A model generated the notes under the pieces. It did not search any database. It worked only from the letters and a program-made list of their open reading frames with translations, and was not told the origin of the DNA. A DNA stretch of 64,000 nt, taken from the NCBI GenBank assembly GCA_902729315.2, contig LR746280.1, forward strand, positions 1,163,501-1,227,500, in the 5' to 3' direction. Made by a program: the position numbers and the translations under genes. Of this stretch, positions 45,967 through 60,900 are shown piece after piece. The stretch comes from Spirodela intermedia (Eukaryota > Streptophyta > Magnoliopsida > Alismatales > Araceae). Numbering within the stretch: the first letter of the stretch is position 1; each line of letters begins with the position of its first letter.

Positions 45967-48900
45967 ATGGCGAAGGCGAGCTCTTGGGTTCGGCACGTGG
46001 AATCCTTCGTAGATTCGTCTCGTTCGTCTGAACAGCAGGTCCATGTCTCGAACTCGGAGTTTGTCTTTCTTTCCTTCCGGGGGACTGACTCCAAGAGGTT
46101 TTCTCCCGTTGAGTTTGTCGCTGTGGAATCTTAAAGCTTTGTCTAATTTTGCATATAATTTCTGTTGTATTATTTTTTATCTTTTATTTTTCTTCTCTGA
46201 TATCTTTATCTCTTGTACAGACGAGGGAACTTGTAATCAAGCTTATCAATTCCTCACTAAATATATTGATTCGTCTTTTCAGAAAGCAAGCATCAATGCG
46301 ATTGCTGAACTTGTGAAGAATGATCTTTTAACTATCGAGGGATTGGTATCTCTCTCTCTGTTCCTTTCATGTTACCTGCACTTGCACAGAATAGCACCTA
46401 TTTACAGGCATACACGCTGGCAGTCTCCAAGTTCGCACAAGAACTAGTTTTTTCGCCCGTTATTAATTATCCGTTAATTTATTTTTTTTCCCCGTAGGTT
46501 AGAGAATTGGAGCTCTATCTGACAACAAATGATAGTGTTATTCGAGCAAGAGGTATCATTTCTTTAAAAAAAATAAAATTCCGCAAGATACTTTGAGCCT
46601 TTACATCGGGATACCTACACAGATTCTGTTGTGTTTTCCATCGGAAGGAACGCTCGTTATACATTGTAGTATACACCAAGGTGGTAAAGGCTTTATTAAA
46701 AATACTCAACCCTCCGAGAGTGACAGAGTGCATTCCTCCGCCAAACCATGTCACAGTGCGCTTTCTCACACTACTACAAGCACTTGCGATCACTATCTCA
46801 ATAAAGTCATTTTGCTTCAAGGACATCTAGCTGTTCCTTTTATTTCACTTCTGCCCATTTTTTTTCATTTTTCCTCTTTTCTGTTTTTTCTGAGTTAAGC
46901 TAAATCGTGAATTGATGTCTTAGAGGGATTCGGTGAATTTTCTGCGCTGTAATATTTTTCAATGAAAAAGCGTAGAAATAAAGACACTTTTCATTTGTCT
47001 TGCAACTGAAAAGGCTATGGGCGGGACAGAGCATTCAGTTGTAATTTATTTCTAGTATCTTTATCGTTCTCACCCCTTGTTGTCCATATGACTGAATTTT
47101 ATTAATGTGAATTATGTATATTTCAACCAGAAAATGCACTTGATTTCAGGCATACTTCTTCTTGCTGAAGTCCTGGCTCAGCTTCATTCAAAACCGCTTC
47201 ATCATGCTAGTATACACTTCTTGATAGGATTCTTCACATCAAGGCTGGTGAGTATGAACTCCTTGTTGAAACTGTACGGCAACCAAAAAACAATTCTTCC
47301 TCCTCTTTTTCAAATCTGTGGCAAATTTATTTATTTTTTTGGTCAATATGCTTTCTTTTCAATAAAGGTCCCTATTGTCTGTGTGCTTTGAATCCTACAA
47401 AAGAATGATTCTTCTCTTCCGTAGTCAAAGGTTTATGTGACGCTCTCCTTCTATCAGGCAGATTGGCAAGCTTTACATGGTGCACTTGTTGGATGCTTAG
47501 TTCTTTTGAGGAGGAAAAAAGATGTTGGTATGGTTATGGGTAATGATGCAAGGACACTTGCTCACTCTTGTTTGGAAAATGTTCAAATACAGTCATTGGC
47601 ACTCCATGATCGTAAGGTGCGTTTATCTCATTTGATATCACTACTTGCCACCCTTCATCTTCTTATTTTTTAAGCTTTACCCAATTTATATGTGGTTTCA
47701 CTTTCAGCTGTGCTTTGAACTCTTCCGATGCCTGCTTGATATGCACCCTGAGGATGTTGCTACCCTGGTATTTACGCTTCTAATTATTCTTACCCTCGAA
47801 CATTGTCCCAAATATATTTTCAGTGTATAATTTGCACTCTGGTGACTCTTTATTCTCTGTTGATTTGCGTTTTGGGATGTGGTTTTTGGACACTTTTGAT
47901 TATTCATTTGTCATTGGGTAGCTTTCCCTTTCAGGTACTTTTCCATATGAGTTGGTGAATGTTTTGTCAAAGCAAGTTGACTCACACACTGCAAAAGATT
48001 TTCTCAAATTTCATTGGTTTAGTGCTTGGTGCACTTAGGGCTGGATTCGCTGCATGGTAAAAGACTTTTTCAGGTGCGAACTATTCTTCGGGGGGGTTTA
48101 GGTCAGAGAACCCAGAAGTTACAGCTAAGTTAGCCTTAGTCGCTGTTGAGCTCCCAGATTAAAAAAAACAATTTAACTTTTTGTTTTCCTAGGCTCAGCT
48201 TAATTCTGAGTTTGTCACTGGTAGTAGGAGTATAGGATCACGATAAGGAAAATGTCTCCATACTTTAAATTAGTGTATATTGTCCAATTCTCACTGAAGA
48301 TTCTTTTTTCGTAGCTTTAGTCAATACAGTGAATGAATGCTGAAGTTTTAGCATGTAGATAACTACAGGGAGAAAACATTTATACATAAATGGTGGTATA
48401 TAGATGTATACTCTCTTTTCTCTCATTGGGAGATAATTTGACTACAAGGTTTTTTTTAAGGTTATTATTTTTCAGATTAATTTTGCTAGAATGGAAATTT
48501 GAAAGGTCACTGGTGGAGGATATAGGTTGCTGGACAGTCCATAATTAAGGAATAGATTTGTAAAAGTGTTTTTCCCCACTCTAGTTAAATCTGTTGCCTT
48601 GGATATTTCTATGGAGGTTTATAAAAAATTGACAAAATGGCAGTATTGGCTTGTCTTCGGTATTCTCTGATGATCTTATTAAACTGTACATCATTCCCAT
48701 GTAAAAAACGGTTTTGTGATTGAGAGACTTATTACTATGCTCTATTTTCCCATTCCCTTAAAACTTATCTAATTCAAGTTGTCATTCTTTAGAACATGAT
48801 GTCTTATACCGGGGATTACTGACTGGGGTTGGCCAGCCAGTCAAACTGATAAATGTTGTTAACTCCTCTCGTGATGCCTAGACTTGGCATCCTTGTAAAA

Positions 48901-51900
48901 ATGATTCCAGTGAAGTCACTGCCTCTTGGGCGCATTGCTTGACCAAATTCAGAGAAAGTAGTCATTTTCCTCCACATCCGGTTCCTCTGCTCTTGACTCT
49001 TGACTATGAAGGTGGTGCATGCGCTACTGGTAAGTCCTATAGAAAATCTGTGGATTTAGGATTGGCCAGTGATTTAGATTAAAAACAAATAAAGGTTTTA
49101 CGTGAAGTCTAAACTGTATTATGTGATACAAAAACATTCCCATCTGTCATTCCCCTTCTTTTCCTTCTCATTCTGTCTCTTCCACATTTCTTTATCTCTG
49201 TTTTCTGATGTATCATTCCTAGTCATGGTTGACTTTGAAGGTTATTGGTGATCGTTGGATTAGAATGGACAGACTGCCGAGTTGATTTACCATTCTCATC
49301 TCATGCACGACTAGAATTGGATCAACTATCTGGGTGATATTGGGTTGATTTTAGCTGGTATGTCTTGCCTTGAGAGTTCCTCTTAAAGAATTGACAAGCA
49401 TAAATAGAAGATAAATATGAGGAAAACCATTATTCTCCAAAACTTTCTGATTTTCCCAATAACATCTGATCAAGATATGTAGATCATTGATCAGGTGGCT
49501 GATTTGGGAGGCTTGGGCTGATTTGTTCTGGAAAACCTTGACTTGAAATGATATTATTTAAATGATTGCTTACCGATAATGTTTACTGTATACTGTTATT
49601 GGTAGCCAGACCCATGTTTATGTTATGCTGTTTTTTTCTAATTTCCCTCATGATATCTGCGTGCGTTTCTTTTTGCTGAAAATATATCTCGTATAGGGTG
49701 AAGACCTCGTTCATGGCATCTGTGCAGCAATTGATCAGGAGAAGGACCCTCGATGCTTAATGGATGCATTTCACATTGTTAGGAACCTGGCACGATTATA
49801 TCCTGAGCCATCTGGCCCAGTAGGAGGCTATGCTAGTGAACTTTTTGAGGTTTTAAGTTGCTATTTCCCTGTCCACTTCACACATGTAAGTCAGCATGAA
49901 CATATATTATCGTTTTTGATATCGATTCCGTACTGTTTCAAACAGCGAATTAGAACTCAGTAGCGATAACAGCAAATGTGCTATCTCACATCATTTTGCT
50001 TCTAAGTCATGTGTGACTATATCATAATTGACGAGTGTTATGTTAACAAATATATTGACGAATTATGTGTACATCGTCTGAATTTCATAGTTGAATATCT
50101 TGCTAGCAATTTGTTTTTTGGTTTGGATGGTCCTTATCACAGAAACGGTCACAACATTTATTCATCAATTTTTTTTTATGGATTCGAAACTCCCAGTAGA
50201 ATGCACTTGTTACTCGTGATACTTAACCTGGACTGTGTCCTACTCATAACAGTTGTAGTCTGGGATCTCAATATCCAAAGATCTTTGATAAAAAACAATG
50301 GACGTTTTCAACCTGATTTCAATTTCCAGCTTTTGCCAATGTCATGCATATCAGATGTCATGCAACTTGTAACTACCTTGAATGCTACCTTGACACGCTT
50401 GGACTAGTTGATGAGCGTATGAGTACAATTCAGGTGAAAATTATGAAAGAAGGTAGTGAGAAAGAGGGGAAAAAAAAAGACAATGTGAAAGATGTATATG
50501 CATGCTAAGAAAGTAAAGATAAGATAGCGAAATTACTGTAGTCTGAAAGTTCTGATCCAATTCTCCTACTTCACTCCAATAATTTTGAGTCAGTGACTAA
50601 ACCTTCTGGCATTCTCAGGTAATTCTCATTTTATTTTCAGTGCGCTACTCCTTTCTGAAGTGCTACTTTTCATAAATCCTTTGCTTAGTGCTGTGTCACT
50701 TATTGGTATTAACATCGTCCTAGTGACTTCTGCGTCACACCTTCTCCTTCAAACTTTTCTCATTGCCGAGTGCTTAGACGCATGCAGATTTGTTGAGCAT
50801 ACACCAATCGTATGAAGCTTCCTTGAAGAGTATAATTGATATTTCTATCAAGGAGTATGCATCATGGCATTGCCTACTTCATTTATAAAATTTCATCCAA
50901 TTCTCAATGCTCTTTCTTATGACTCTAGCCACAGATAAAATCCCGATGGGAGCATAAATACTGGGCAACAACATTTTTGTGTCACGAATTTTATCTGTTA
51001 TTATTTTTGGGCAACAACATATGTGTGTCAGGGCTTGATTCAGATTTATCACTACCTCATTGTACTTCAATATTCTTTTTTCTATCCACTGAGTAGTGAT
51101 CATTTTCTTGTTTTATGCAGCTAAAGGTGGATGACACCGGTATCCTGAGGGAGGACCTGTCAGAGGCCTTAATGGTGTGAAAACTAACATTCACATATTT
51201 TTAAAATTACTCAATAAATGTTTCAAATTATCAGCACTTTTACATTTTCAAGTATGGGGATCGATTTTCATTAAGTAAAACATCCATTCATAATTTTGGA
51301 TAATTGTAACGCAATTCTACTTCATCTGCTACCCAAAAAAAAAGGAAAATCAAGGTGAAAAAGCATAAGAGAAGACACTTGTCAGAAGAAGATTAATGAG
51401 AGATATAAATGGAACCGCGGGGGGGGGGAGGGGGAGGGGGGGGTTGTTGGAGAAGAAATGGAAAAGAGTCAAGCGGGAGATCTTGTGTATTTTCATCATT
51501 CATGTCATGTTGATTTTTATTAGTGGAATAGTTAACCGTAATTTTCAGTAGAGCGTTTTTTAAAATCAAAAGCGTGGTTTGAACATGGAAGAATTAAAAT
51601 GAAACTAGATATATTAAACTGCAGTTATCATCCAGTGTTTCTTCCATGGAGAAATAGTGAGAAAACTCATTCCCCATTTTCCACGTTTCTATTTTGTTTC
51701 TCGTTGTGCACATATGGCATCGAAGCAGATGTTGTCCTATGCTAAAGAGACCTACTTTCTTCTAGGAAACTTACTGAAGTGGTGTGCAAGCAGTGCTCAA
51801 TGGCCCCTTAAAAAAAATTGAAGTAGATCTGGCCATAACATAAAGCCGAATCTGCCCCTTAGAAATTGAATGTAGAGGTGATGCCACGTCTACATTTCAG

Positions 51901-54900
51901 CACAGTAATAGAATGTTCTTCATCCATCTTCATAATGAAAGATGACCAATATTTTTGGGTTTCCAGATCTACTAATGTTTCCCAAAGCTCTGTAAAGTTC
52001 TCTTCGAACATTATTTTGTCCCTCTTCCCAAATAGCATATACCATTGTGTGGGCATCAACACCAGTCTTCTCCTATTCCGATTTTTCACTCCATGATGGA
52101 AATATATCTTTGAAATTATGCCACCCTATAAGACTATTCATACCTTGAAATTGTATACTATCCATGGAGTGTATTCCATGTTGTATTGAAAATCCCACAA
52201 TCAATGAAAAGATCATCCACTGTTGCCACCTTTATGTCAGAATATTCATAGTTATCCTTCATATTCTGGTTTGTTTTTTCGATCCTGCTGTTGGGAAGCA
52301 ATCTTTCAAGTGCCACTTCTTTCAAAAAGATCGATTTTTGAGAGACAAAGGCATGACCTTGTTCGAAAATCCTCTTCATCCCTTGTACTCTCTGCTATGA
52401 TGAGCTTTCACAAAAGATTTGGTTGACAATCTTCTCTTTATTTCTATTTCCTCGCTCCATTTTATTTGTCACTGTGAAGCTGAAGTAATGTTGTATGTGT
52501 TTTGCAAACTAGGAAATATTTTGCTTTCGTCAGTATGTACTTCCTTCTAAACTGGAAAACTAGTCCGGTTCATGTGGATTTTATGTGGTTTCTATCATTC
52601 TCGGTGGATAGCTGAGTTCATTATCTGAACTTAGTTGCAGATGGATCTTCTGCACACAGCAATCATCCTTAAGTATATTCAATTGACCGTTGCTTGACTA
52701 ATAAATGAATGAAGCAGTCACAAAATCTGATGTTTTAATAATATTTTATGTCTTTTATTCGGTAGTGTTTATAACAAATCCGGTTCATTGCAGAGGAAGG
52801 ATTATCTTTGGAGCAAATGCCCCAGTGATCTTCCTTCTTGTATTTAATTTCACCGATGATAGACCACACGTTAGGTATACAATGACATCATCCATTTCAG
52901 ACGGATGAGTAATGGTCGCCTTGGAACCTGGATTGAACTCGGAAAGGGAGCTTAAAGATTTGGGAGATTATCATGCATGAGATCCTCTGTCCCATTTGGA
53001 GTAGAGAACCTAATGGCTCATTAAAGTGTACCTTTTCAGCTGATATGGTACTTAATTAGATGATAAGATCCAGGAGTGCGTAAGATTCACGCAGCTCATA
53101 TATGTATCTGTTATTTTTGGCAACATTGTGGTGAAGGACAAGAATATAGTGTTTCGGGTTACCAGTGTAGCTTACATCATCATAGTATAGCGCATGGTTT
53201 TTGTACAAAGTTTTTTGAGAGCTCCATGGATACCTACGTGTCCATCCATCCATTTCGTTTCGTTCTTTAATGATTACATGGCGCGAAACAGTTTCAAAAA
53301 ACAATTATGCAAATTGTTTAGGAGGACTCCAAGGGAAAAAAGAGATATCCCCGTCTCTATCTTTTCCCTTGGCTTCTTCCCATCTAATCCTAGTCAGCAC
53401 CATTGTTTCGGTAATGATGCCCTGCTGTGCTTCTGCAAACTCGTAATTTACCAACAAGATGTAAACTTCTTTTTTCCTTTTGAAATAAAAGAGATAGGGA
53501 GATGTAAACTTCTAATAGGCTCAAATCTGTTGTTGATTGCTTTAGGGATGCTGAATATGTGTGGGAAATATATAGGGAGACAAATACCAATGCAGAAAGG
53601 ATCCATCTTCCTCTGAGTTGAGGACATTTTTTCATCATATTTCCTCTGGAGAAAAATATGCTTCTCATAAATTTTTGTACAGTTGTTTTTTTCTTGCCTT
53701 TTAGGTTATGCTGTAAATAAGTGGTTGAACATTGCTTGTCATTATCCTTGCTGTAAATGATATTCGTATTTGTATCTTTCTGATTATTCACTCTTATAAC
53801 GGTCACTTTTTTTTTTGTAGCATGCCTTTTGCGCTTCTCCATTCTTTGAAGAGTTTGCCATCCCATTACTGCTGGACAAGCTTTCCTCATCTCTTCATTT
53901 GGCAAAGGTATGTAATAAAGCTCAGGTTCTACTTTCGTCAGCATATCCTTATCTGTTATTGCTCGCAGTGTTTATCATCTTAAAGTGGCGTGTAACATTT
54001 CACATAAATACTTACAGCTTGATTCACTGAAGTACCTTGGCAGTTGTATATTATGGTATGGAGCAAATAGGATGTCTAAGCATGCAAAAAAATTATGGTT
54101 TTCTTTGAAAGATGTTATCTTTCATTTTCCGCGGAATTCTTCCATTTTAGTCCCGAAATCAATTGAAGAGAAGGATTCACTGTCCTATCAAATTGCGGAA
54201 GAAGCTTTGAAGTGTTTACGGGCGGCCATTTCACAGTTCAGTAATTCAGATGACGACCCTTTTTCAAGTTTAATCATAAACGATGAAGATATTGAGATGA
54301 GTTTCTTGTCTGGGACTGAAGGAAGAAGTTATGAATGTATGTCGGAGGAAAGTCAGCGGAAAATAATTGCTGTTGGAAGTATCTTGTGTGAATTGGTTAA
54401 GGCTTCTGGACCTTGTTGTAACAGAGTGATTAAAATATTCTTTCCCCAGCTAATGAACATGCTAGGGATCACTATCAATGGCTCACATTCTCCTTCTGAT
54501 ATGACATATAATGGAAGATTAAACTTTGGAGCCCTCTACTTGTCTGTAGAGCTTCTTTCTTCATGCAGAGACTTGGCTGTTGCTGCTCAAGATTCCTCAG
54601 AATTCATTTTACATAGTGAATGGTGCTCCTTGCTTCAAGGTTTCTCGACTTCATTAGCTCATTCTTTTGGTTTGCTGCTGCAATCTTGCAGCTCTGGAGA
54701 TGTAAACGAAAAGACTCGTGTTAGAGACGCCTCTTTTCTAGGTAAATCATTTTAATATATTATTTTTGTTCTTCGGTTGCATTTCTTGCTGGCTGTTATT
54801 TCTATTTGCTTGTCTTCTCTCTCCTGCCCAAGCATTGGCTGCTTTATCAGCATGCCTGGAATGTGTATGCTAAGATGATACATTTCTATTGGGGAGAGGG

Positions 54901-57900
54901 AGGGGGCCCAATAACAAGACCATACTATTGCAGTTTACTGTATGCACGGGCACAGCTGATCTTGACTCTTGGAGGCCTATTTTATGTATAGTACATATCG
55001 TTTATGTTTGTGTATTTTATTACTTTATTACTTAAAAGGAACATACAAGTCCCATATCAACTGTAGGAAAGGGTTTCCCCTATTAGTCTCGTATCTTGCT
55101 AGAGTTAGTCCCCTCTTAGTCACTAGAACGGACCGCACAACAAGGGGTCATTCCAGGTCCACGCTCGTCGACAACCCTAGCTTCTCCAGTTGTAGAACAT
55201 TCAAATATGTCATTTCGCTTCTCATATAGCTTCTAACTGGTTAAGAATGGCATCATGTTCTCCAACTTCCATGCACAATGTCAGAGTTTGAGCTTTTTAT
55301 TCGAACTTTCAAGCTCTCGTCTTGCTTTGGTCATTGCTTGTTGTTATTAACGAGAGTAATGCTAAATGATGTTGACATTCCCAAATTCAACTGTGATTTA
55401 GAAGCATTAAGCCTGTTTACTTGCAGGTTTATCATTAATCATCCCTGTTTTCTTCCATTTCCTGTCTTTACACCATCTCCGTGGTTTTCTCGTAGTTACT
55501 CCTTGACAGATCTTACCTTAATCTTTGCATCTTTCCTTGTCCTCTTGCACAAACCTTCATCACCCAAGTCCTCTCATGAGGATCATCCTAGGACAATGCC
55601 AAACTCAAATTGGGATCAGTCCCTAGTTGAACTCGCTATATAAATCTTCTCAAACCATTCTAATGTCCAAAAAGTGTTCAAAATTTTAAAAGAAAGCTGA
55701 CTTGGAGTCGAAAGAATGTTTGTTATAGTGGAGAGAGTGACTTTATTAGATGTAGAAGAATGAGGAGAAAGGAGGGAGATAAGAAGAGAGGAGAGACTAG
55801 AGACGGGGGGGTATAGTTGGGTGGGTAGATGAAGCAAGAATGCATTGACACGTGGGACATAATTATTTCTGTATTTCTGAAAAGCACATTCCTCAAAACA
55901 AAAAAAACTCTCATTTGTATCCGTTTGTAGTGTGGACTCTTTTGGAGAATCTGTTTACTTGATTTCCTCCAACTTGTCAAAGTAGGGAAACCAAAAAACT
56001 GTACAACTGACTTTACCCATCCGTGCTTGTGCCAGAACTTATAGTGTGTGTTGATTCCTGTTGTATAGTCATGGAAGATATAAGGTTCTATTAATAATGA
56101 TGGAAATCCGCTGTTATAGCTGCAGTTCTATGAGCATCATCTCTGATCTTTTTGGCGCAGCCGTGTTCTAGGACGAAAAGGGTTTAAAAAAGACAATGAT
56201 ATGGGGTAATTCTGCTCTTATACGCTTATACCCATCTGCTTATGTGTAAACTAAATTTAGATCAGCTGACTGCATCCAAAAGAGGTGTTGATTTTAATTT
56301 CCAGGAAATTTTTCAAGTCCTAAACCCCAAATCTTAAAGTTACTGGAATGATTTAGCTTGCATTTTTATAAAAAGTGTAGAAGAGAAAAAGACATCTAAA
56401 AAAGGAAGAGGAGAGACTGTATCTCATTCAGCCACTCACAGAGGGTTTTACTGACATTGTTTTCATATTGTTCCCACATTTTAAATTCATTGGAAGAGAT
56501 AATCCATATTTTGACTCCGTCTTTTCTTTTTTGTGGGGAAATCATTTGCAGTGAAGGGCTTGCAGATACTTGTAACGTTTCCCAAAAATTCTCTTCAAGC
56601 ATCAACAGCTAGTTTTGAGGATATTTTGACAATTATCATGTCAATCATCGTTGGAAACTTTGAAAAGTCGCTATGGAAACCTGCATTGGAAGCACTGTTT
56701 CAAATTGGGTTATTTGTGGGTAAAAGTCACGACCCTGAAAAACGACGGAGTTACGAGATTATTGTTCTTGAAAAGATTCTCTCATTGCCTTGGGTTGATG
56801 ATTCAATGATACCTCTTGGACTGAGGCTGGAGGCTCTCTATTCCATTGGTAGTACGGCAGTGGAATTTATGTTGAGAGTAATTCAGGAACTGGAGCGGGT
56901 TATCTTTTCCAGTTTCATCAAGATTTATGTATGTGGATCACATGGTATTCATGGCCCTTTTCCGTCCAAAATATGCATTTCAACTTGATAACTAAATTTT
57001 GGCTGTTTATCTTGATTTGTATTTTTCTACTGGGAAGGTTGTGGGGGAGATAAAAGACGGAAAGACCTTAATTCAGCTGTTTGATTTTTATTCCAGTCAG
57101 GTGCTTCCATGGTACGCATCCTTCATGGTTTCTTTGTAAAGCACCACTTCTGTCTGTTTCCAAATTGTTTCATTCTTAATCATTGCTATTTTTTTACTTT
57201 TTCTTGCATATTTGTTTGATGCATTACAGAGCATCTTTTTTTTTTTGTTCAGGTTTTGCATATAGCTGTCTTGGTAGTTTCATAGAAAATTTGAACTCAA
57301 TCTGCGTTGTATACTAAAAGTAATGCTTTGTGATCGGAATTTTACTCATGTCCTGGATTAGGTGCAAAAGAACTGAACGGTTTGAGGAGGTTGGAATGCG
57401 CTTTGTTCAATGTGTTTGGAATCAAATTGAAAGTGATGCTGATTTTAAAATTGGTTTTGGAGAAAAGGTAATCACGTCAGGGAAATCGATTCGTTGATGG
57501 CTTGTAGGTTGTCTTAAATTTAAGGGTTTAGAATGCTCTGATTGGTTAGATACTCAAATTACGGGGCTTGCTTTCCTCGAATTTGCTGATTAGGACATCA
57601 TCATCCAGTATCGGGATAAGAATTACTTTGTTAAGCTCACAAGACGCATATGTTCTTTTCTTTTTCAGGACATCTCTGACGCTTTAATGATGACCACAAA
57701 GCTTGTGGTTTCTGGCTGTCGAGTCGAAAAACAGGTCTTGATTGTTCAAAAAGCCTACAGTATCCTCTTATCGAAGAAATTCTTTCCACCTGAACAACTG
57801 GCGTTCCCTTCTGTCGAAGAGAGCTTAAGACTTATGCCATGTCTCAATCAGCTGTCACGTAAGGATGCATTGTTTGTATCATTATTTGCATCTGTGCTCC

Positions 57901-60900
57901 TAGCACTTAATCCGAAAACACCTATTCCGGATACAAGTTTGATATTGAGATTTCTTATGCTATACCTTCTGAAAGGATGTAGCTCAGCCGCTCAAGCATT
58001 GGGATCTCTTCTTAATAAATGGTCCTCGCATGATACCACAGAACCAACGGCCTTCATTCTGGAAGAGGCTATTGAATTAATTCTTGATAAAGGTCTATTG
58101 GAAATTATCGATGATGCACTTAAAATATGCTCAGTGGATGCTGGTCAATCAAGTTCTAGTGACTCATGTCTTAATGAAACTCAGCTGCTGACACATGGTT
58201 TAGTTGGTTTGTCATGGATTGGAAAAGGTTTGCTCATGCGTGGTCATGAAAAAGCGGAAAAAGTGATCCGTCTTCTTCTGAAATGCTTACTTTTACCTGA
58301 CAACATGAAAACCACGTCATCTGGAGAAAATATATCAGTAGAGAGTGGGCAAGATAAGCATATTCTTGTAGCTAGATCTGCAGCAGATGCATTCCATGTT
58401 CTCCTCTGTGACTCAGAAGATTGTCTCAACAAAAAGTTTCATGCCACTGTACGGCCACTTTACCAACAGCGGTTCTTTTCAGCTGTGATGCCCGCCATGT
58501 TGTCTTCAATAAAAGATTGTAAGTCGCAAACTACAAGGTATATACGTCACTTGTGGGCATTCGACCATTTCTCATTTTCACCATTGTAGTTTTATTTTAG
58601 GTCCTTTTTGTTGTGGACTGATGTAATTATAAATTTAAGTTGGTTCTTGATTGAAATCATCCATGTGTACAATTATTTGTCTATTTAGGATTCTGATTGC
58701 AGAAACTTTTTCTCATTATCTGTCTGTCTTGGGCGCAATCAAGCATCTTAACTGCTCTGGACACTTTATAAACTTCCATCCTAAGCTTCACTTTTTTTTT
58801 GTAAGCGTATTTATTTACATAAGGAAATTCACTTTGCATTACGATTTTATCTGCTTTTTTTTGTCCTCTTGCCTGTGATTTCGTTCAAAGTTTTCAATTT
58901 GACCCCTGAAAATCACCAGTGGAGTTGTAAGAAGATGGACGTGCATGCTCTTCACCCTGTGTTTCCTGTAATAATCTTCATCTTCTTAAATTTCCTTGAG
59001 GTGCTTGAGACTGCCTACCTAATTTTTTATTTTTTGTGTTGGGCGGTTAAAATACATCCAGATTGGTATTGAACAGTGGGGCATACGCTTGCTTTTCCAC
59101 GCACGTGCTGACAATATTTATTTGTGATCACTGTTTTTTATATCAATCTGAATTCGCTTGTTTTGGCTTGGGGAGCATCACCATCGGAGTTCATGTCTCT
59201 CATTTGCTTGAGTTCATTTCATAAGACACTGGTTCTTCGGAAATGGGACATTGTGTCTCTCCGTGCCCCCCTCTTTCTTCATCACCCTCTTCCTGTTCCT
59301 TTTTCTTATTATGATTTCATCTATCTTGATGATGGAGAATCTGACCAGCAGTCTGATTCCTTGATGCTGCTCGTGGCAATGGTGAGCCGTTCTCCTTAAC
59401 CATAATAGGGATTTGTTAGGCAGCATCTTTATGCTTATTTGGTGATTGTTAGGCCTTCCATATTACCATGAAAATTTCATAATGCTTGCCAAAAGGATAT
59501 GATTTTGTCAAATGTTCTTCACCCAGCCAAACTAGCATAAAAACTTTGACCTGCACCCTTTCTCAGCAGTCAGCGTGGCTCCATTTCTGGAAAAGAATGC
59601 TCCTAAAGCAAGAGACAGATGGCTTTTGCCAACCCTGGAGTCGGCTTACCACTAAGGCATACATTGTTAAACCTTGACACAACTCCTGTAGCTGGGGAGC
59701 GGACTCTGAATCTTGCGTATGCTGTTGCTGCGGATCACCGCAATACAAGGGGAGAGGAAGAAATGGGTCTATAGATAGTTATCATCAAAAAGAAACCCTG
59801 GGAGCTTAGAATCAGATTGATCCGTTGTGGTCGGGGAACAGTATTATAAGTCATGGAAGTGAATTTAAGGTTTAGGGTTTAGGGTACTTCCTCGTCTAAT
59901 GTGGAGTTCAGTTGACCTCCACAATTCTCCCACGTACAGAAGATGACAACGGCAGCGATGATAAACCCAGACCCTGATTTGGGGTCTCCAAGAAGATCAT
60001 CTTTGTGCATTTCTTCGTGAATAGCTTCATTCTTTTGCCATGGAATGCACGCTTTGCCTTGAAAAGCCAAAGTGAGCCCTTAGTGAAATGAAATAAATTC
60101 GCTACCTAGATGAGGATGTGAGTGCTGAATGTTTTCAAAATTGTGAAGAACACTTCAGAAGAAGTACGTTTTCCAATCCTTAACTGGTTTTCAAGGCTTC
60201 TTTACCGAATTTCATGGCATGTTCCAGGGGGATCCTGTACCGGGCTTTTGGTCACATTGTTTCCGACACCCCGCTGGCGGCTGTCATCACAGAATCTAGG
60301 AAGGTACCACCATTTCACATCGTGACACTGTTCTTAGCCAAGAATTTATTTATTTATTTATTTATTACATGTGAAAATCTCAGAGCCCATAATTATTTTT
60401 TTCCATCTTCTCTCTCAGGTCGTCTCCTTCATACTGGACGCCTTATCCGTTCTGAGTCTCGAAAGTCAAAGTAAGGAGATGGTTTATGGCTTGCTGTTGG
60501 TCTTGTCAGGGATTATCACGGTTGAGAATGGTGAGATTGATCCGCAGATGGGCGATTTCTTGTTCATACACTTCGTTCCTGGGCCAGTTTTTCTTTTTTC
60601 TTTTTTTGGATATGGAAATAACCTCCGAATTTGATTATTTACTGTTCATGCTCTCCAATGCCCTTCCCAAGAATATGATTAATGATAATATATCCTACGA
60701 TACTCTAAATTCATCCAAAACCTATGGTTCATTGCTATCTATCCAAAATATATCCTCCGATTTTGTTTTAAAATGAAGCTTTTTTGGACAAATTGTGCAG
60801 AAAAGGAAGCAGCCATGGAGAATGCTCCCATCATAATTAGCTGCCTCATTGGACTGATTTCATACCCTCACATGATGGTGAGCTCCTTCTTCTTCTTCCT

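Noticed and set aside
53390-53944. 184-codon minus-strand frame overlapping MMS19 exon 9
   Set aside because: It is antisense to a confidently placed MMS19 exon and shows no family similarity.
59869-59885. Ancient telomere or chromosome fusion point
   Set aside because: Just over two TTTAGGG units inside an intron are not enough; telo-box motifs of this size occur by chance.
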